The position numbers were made by a program, and so were the translations under genes. The notes beneath the pieces are model-generated. The model saw only the letters and a list, made by a program, of their open reading frames with translations. It had not been told where the DNA came from and made no database searches. Positions 61,427-64,000 of a stretch of 64,000 bases of DNA are shown here, piece after piece. The stretch comes from Arthrobacter sp. FW306-07-I (GTDB lineage Bacteria; Actinomycetota; Actinomycetes; Actinomycetales; Micrococcaceae): positions 2,976,001 through 3,040,000 of the forward strand of contig NZ_CP084550.1 in NCBI RefSeq assembly GCF_021800405.1, given 5' to 3'. Position 1 is the stretch's first letter. Each line of letters starts with the position of its first letter.

Positions 61427-62059
61427 ATGGGCAGCCGCTGGACATTTGACGGGCATATCGCCGGCATTGGTACTACTTCCGGGCTGCGCGCCGTAGTTGG
61501 AATATGGCAGGACTCCCCCTTCGGATCCTTCTCGGACGTCATGGTCCAGCAGCCTTCGGGACACCGGCTGCTGCTGGCACCGACGCCTGAAGTTGCCGGC
61601 TTCATCGCCGCCACCTACAGCTTTGACGAGGTGCAGGTGGTGGACGTTTCCGCCTCGCTCGCCGGCCACAGGTTGACGGTCGACGCCGGCCCGCTGGAAA
61701 TCCGGGCCGTCACCGGTGCCAGGACTCGCCTGGGTTCGGTGCTTCAGGCAGTGCCCCGGCGCCTTGCTGTCCATCCCCGCTGGCTCGCCGCGGTCAATCC
61801 ACTCGCTGCCCTCGCGGCACCCGGCGCCCGCACCTACGGAACTGCCGGCAGTGGAAGGGCGGAGTTCTATGGGGTGACCGACCTGCACCACGTGACCTCC
61901 GCCGTCGTCACTTGGGAAGGTGCCAACGCCGGGACGCTCTCCCCCATCCGGCCGGCCGTAACGTTCGGCTTCAGCAGTGTGCCGCCGCGGCCAAGTGTGG
62001 CCCGCGTGCGCACCACCGTGGTGGAAGCGTTGGAGACGCCGGCGCCGAGGCAACCGTGA
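61427..62059 (+). CDS. Conserved hypothetical protein
   Basis: 210 residues, no signal peptide or helix. Mostly beta-rich: GHIAGIGTTSGLRAVVGIWQDSPFGSFSDVMVQ at the start, then VVDVSASLAGHRLTVDAGPLEIRAVTGAR, and GRAEFYGVTDLHHVTSAVVTWEG near residue 150. I do not recognise the family. The frame opens 59 codons earlier, but the ATG at 61427 has a -10 box 6 bases before it. Convergent with the ABC exporter gene. Confidence 0.7.
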   Translation: MGSRWTFDGHIAGIGTTSGLRAVVGIWQDSPFGSFSDVMVQQPSGHRLLLAPTPEVAGFIAATYSFDEVQVVDVSASLAGHRLTVDAGPLEIRAVTGARTRLGSVLQAVPRRLAVHPRWLAAVNPLAALAAPGARTYGTAGSGRAEFYGVTDLHHVTSAVVTWEGANAGTLSPIRPAVTFGFSSVPPRPSVARVRTTVVEALETPAPRQP

Positions 62060-62174
62060 TGCACAGGAACGGGCACGGGGTTGTGCCCATCGAAGGGCCC
62101 GTCTCTTCCGGTTTTGGTGGATGAGCATGGTCTTCGCCGTACCCTGCGCGGAGTGCGGGCTTCGACAACCTGCG

Positions 62175-64000
62175 TCAGACTCCTTCAGGTTCCTCCACGG
62201 AAAGCTGGGACTCGAACATGCGGAAATAGCGGCCGCGCAGTGCCACCAGCTCCTTGTGGGTTCCCTGCTCCACGATCTGCCCGTCCTCCAGCATGTACAC
62301 CACGTCCGCCTTCTCGATGGTGGCCAGCCGGTGGCTGATGGCGATGATGGTGCTGCTGCGGTCGGCGAAGAGACGCGTAAAGATCCGGTGCTCGGCCAGC
62401 GCATCAATGGCGGACGTGGGCTCATCCATGACCATGAAGGATGCGTCCCGGTAGAAGTTCCGGGCCATCGCCAGGCGCTGCCACTGACCGCCGGAAAGGC
62501 CGCTCCCCTTCCGGCCGCGGGGGTCTTCCATCCAGTTGCTGACGTGGTTATCCAGGCCGTTGGGCAGCTTGTTGATGAAGTCGAGTGCCTCGGCGTCGGC
62601 TGCGGCCCTGCGGATGCGGTCATCATCGCGAGGACTCTCCACATCGCCGAAGTAGATGTTCTCGGCGGCCGTGGCGAACTCGTACTTGAGGAACTCCTGG
62701 CTGAGAACCGCCAGGTGCCGGTGCCAGGAGGTGACGTCGACGGCGGCCAGGTCCACGCCGTCGAGCAGGACTTGCCCCGAGTCGGGACGGTAGAGGCCTG
62801 CGAGGATGCGGATCAGGGTGGACTTGCCGGCACCGTTTTCCCCCACGATGGCGATGTGCTGGCCCTGGCGGATGGTCAGGCTTATGCCCTTGATCACTTC
62901 AATGTCGCTGCCCGTGTACGTGAAGCGGATGTCCTTCAGCTCCACTTCCTTGGGTGCTTGCAGCAGAGGAGGCGCGTGTTCCGAGTGCATGGGCATCGCC
63001 ATGAACAGCTCGTAGTCCTTCAGGTTAGCCAGGTCCTCATCGATGGAGCTCAGGGACGACACCAGGTTGTTCGCCGTGGACAGGGCACGGCTGACGATCT
63101 GCTGAACGTAGAGGAACTGGCCCACCGGGGCGGCGCGGGCAATGATCTGCCCCACCACCCAGATCAGCGAGACCACCTCCGCGCCGTATTGGAGTGCGTC
63201 GGCGGCAAGCTGCTTGGGGATGTAGCGTCGCTGGTAATCCAGGCGCCGCCGCTCGTCCGCGTCGCGGAGCCGGGACCGAAGGCCCATGAGGAAGCCGACA
63301 ATGCCGTAGAGCCGCATCTCGGCGATGTGTTGCGGCCGCAGGAGGTTGGTTTCAATCATGCGCCGCTGACGGCGTGAATCCACCTGCGTGTTCCAGTGCG
63401 CGATCTGCTCCCTGGACAGCTTGAACTGCAGGTACACGCTGGGGACGATCGCCACCAGGACGATGACGGCGATCCACCAGCTGACCAGCAGCAGGGCGCC
63501 GATGGCCAGGATGACCGAGACCAGCTGCGTGAAGATGGCGGCGATGCGGTCCAGGACGCGGGCATAGGAATCGGAGAACCGCTTTGCCCGGTCGTATAGA
63601 TCCACCGTCTCTTTGTCGTCGTAGCGCCAGAACTCGAGAGCGAGGAACCGCTCATACATCTGGTCCCCCACGATGGCGCCAACCTTGAAACTCATCAACT
63701 GCTGGATGTAGCGGTCCACGCTGTTGAAGGCGCCCCAGAACAGCCCCAGCGCGGCCGTGATGATGACGTAGACGACAGCACTTCGGCCTGCTCCGCCGTC
63801 GCCCGCATATGCCGCGGCCAGCGCCGAGGTGGTGAGGGACGCGAAGTAGGTGGTGACCAGCGGCAGCACTGCGGAGATCAGGGAGCCGAGCACCTTCATG
63901 ACCACAGCGCCTGGGGATGCCCGGAAGCTCACTCGGAGGACTTGGGCCACGGCCTTGGCATAGGGGCGCAAGGCAAGCCGCTTTTGCGGATCGCGCTTAG
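62175..64000 (-). CDS. ABC transporter ATP-binding/permease protein (exporter type), 5' end beyond window
   Basis: At least 608 residues; the frame stays open to base 64000, so the true start lies outside, although TTG 63971 is possible. An exporter half-transporter: an N-terminal domain with about six helices (FASLTTSALAAA, VYVIITAALGLFWGAF, ILAIGALLLVSWWIAVIVLVAIVP) and a C-terminal ATPase with Walker A GENGAGKST, signature LSGGQWQR, Walker B FMVMDEPTSAID and H-loop ISHR. Substrate unknown. The next gene may encode a partner. Confidence 0.9.
   Translation of the reverse strand, partial: KRDPQKRLALRPYAKAVAQVLRVSFRASPGAVVMKVLGSLISAVLPLVTTYFASLTTSALAAAYAGDGGAGRSAVVYVIITAALGLFWGAFNSVDRYIQQLMSFKVGAIVGDQMYERFLALEFWRYDDKETVDLYDRAKRFSDSYARVLDRIAAIFTQLVSVILAIGALLLVSWWIAVIVLVAIVPSVYLQFKLSREQIAHWNTQVDSRRQRRMIETNLLRPQHIAEMRLYGIVGFLMGLRSRLRDADERRRLDYQRRYIPKQLAADALQYGAEVVSLIWVVGQIIARAAPVGQFLYVQQIVSRALSTANNLVSSLSSIDEDLANLKDYELFMAMPMHSEHAPPLLQAPKEVELKDIRFTYTGSDIEVIKGISLTIRQGQHIAIVGENGAGKSTLIRILAGLYRPDSGQVLLDGVDLAAVDVTSWHRHLAVLSQEFLKYEFATAAENIYFGDVESPRDDDRIRRAAADAEALDFINKLPNGLDNHVSNWMEDPRGRKGSGLSGGQWQRLAMARNFYRDASFMVMDEPTSAIDALAEHRIFTRLFADRSSTIIAISHRLATIEKADVVYMLEDGQIVEQGTHKELVALRGRYFRMFESQLSVEEPEGV

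Noticed and set aside
1..64000. CRISPR arrays, prophage or insertion sequences
   Set aside because: No regularly spaced repeats, integrase, transposase or phage structural gene is visible anywhere in the window.

Overview
The window is chromosomal DNA of a high-GC Gram-positive actinobacterium, most likely a member of the Micrococcaceae close to Arthrobacter/Pseudarthrobacter. The evidence is the strong GC bias at third codon positions, many GTG starts, an FdxA-type 7Fe ferredoxin beside dapC, the succinylase lysine/DAP route, GuaB3, GLPR/SepX-, Ruc- and LpqW-like genes, and actinobacterial gene order (typA/lpqW/fdx/dapC; galU-rimJ-glpR). I see no phage, insertion sequence, integrase or CRISPR array. 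This is ordinary core chromosome with a few unusual loci. Both ends are cut: the first gene lacks its 5' end and the last gene runs out at base 64000. No gap between genes exceeds 300 bases; the longest are 23689-23983 (only a terminator seen) and 20166-20439 (leader and promoter region of the peptide transporter).

Layout. 1-2.3 kb: glutamate-type ABC importer (gluB'-gluC-gluD). 2.4-4.6 kb: divergent dapE/dapD. 4.6-8 kb: a secreted lysozyme-fold protein, an unknown protein, a TetR regulator and galE. 8-11.2 kb: gltA, dapC and fdxA, so dapC, dapD and dapE are all in the window. 11.3-14.7 kb: a small domain protein, typA and a secreted SGNH hydrolase. 14.8-22.2 kb: a peptide ABC transporter (fused DppDF, DppC, DppB, DppA) and an LpqW-like lipoprotein. 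22.4-31 kb: a frameshifted DUF3788 gene, an alpha/beta hydrolase, ychF, rmuC, ispH, a membrane protein, xseA-xseB and ppk2. 31-36 kb: an AlaA-type aminotransferase and a four-gene osmoprotectant importer. 36-45 kb: pirin, an N-acetylglucosamine kinase-like gene, LysR with a divergent MFS exporter, two Lrp regulators flanking a second MFS exporter, corA, a Pr6Pr membrane protein and a 50-residue membrane peptide. 45.4-50.1 kb: tRNA-Ala(CGC), a GLPR/SepX-like division protein, rimJ, galU, 5-formyl-THF cyclo-ligase, an FmdB/Ruc zinc-ribbon gene behind a CIRCE operator, and a SAF/CpaB protein. 50.2-54.3 kb: a giant DUF4011-type helicase-nuclease with degenerate ATPase motifs. 54.5-64 kb: guaA, DUF3817, SURF1, PTS EIIA, glpD, guaB3, an unknown protein and an ABC exporter.

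A recurrent signal is a TANNNT -10 hexamer placed 6-8 bases before the start codon with no Shine-Dalgarno sequence. I count about 19 such genes, which indicates widespread leaderless transcription and settles several start codons. Regulatory sites read directly from sequence include a CIRCE element (48914-48940), a CRP/GlxR-like site upstream of gltA (9629-9644), a TetR-type palindrome (6834-6847), a LysR T-N11-A box (39434-39448), an Lrp-type palindrome (42753-42773) and a DtxR/IdeR-like core (20267-20277).

The most unusual items are the helicase-nuclease whose Walker A lysine and motif II glutamate are both replaced, the GLPR-type gene without its usual Glp/MoeA neighbour, a GuaB3 without a cysteine at the usual catalytic loop, a DUF3788 gene broken by two single-base homopolymer deletions, a 22-bp perfect hairpin next to an 18-bp direct repeat after galE, and a short upstream frame overlapping the xseA start.
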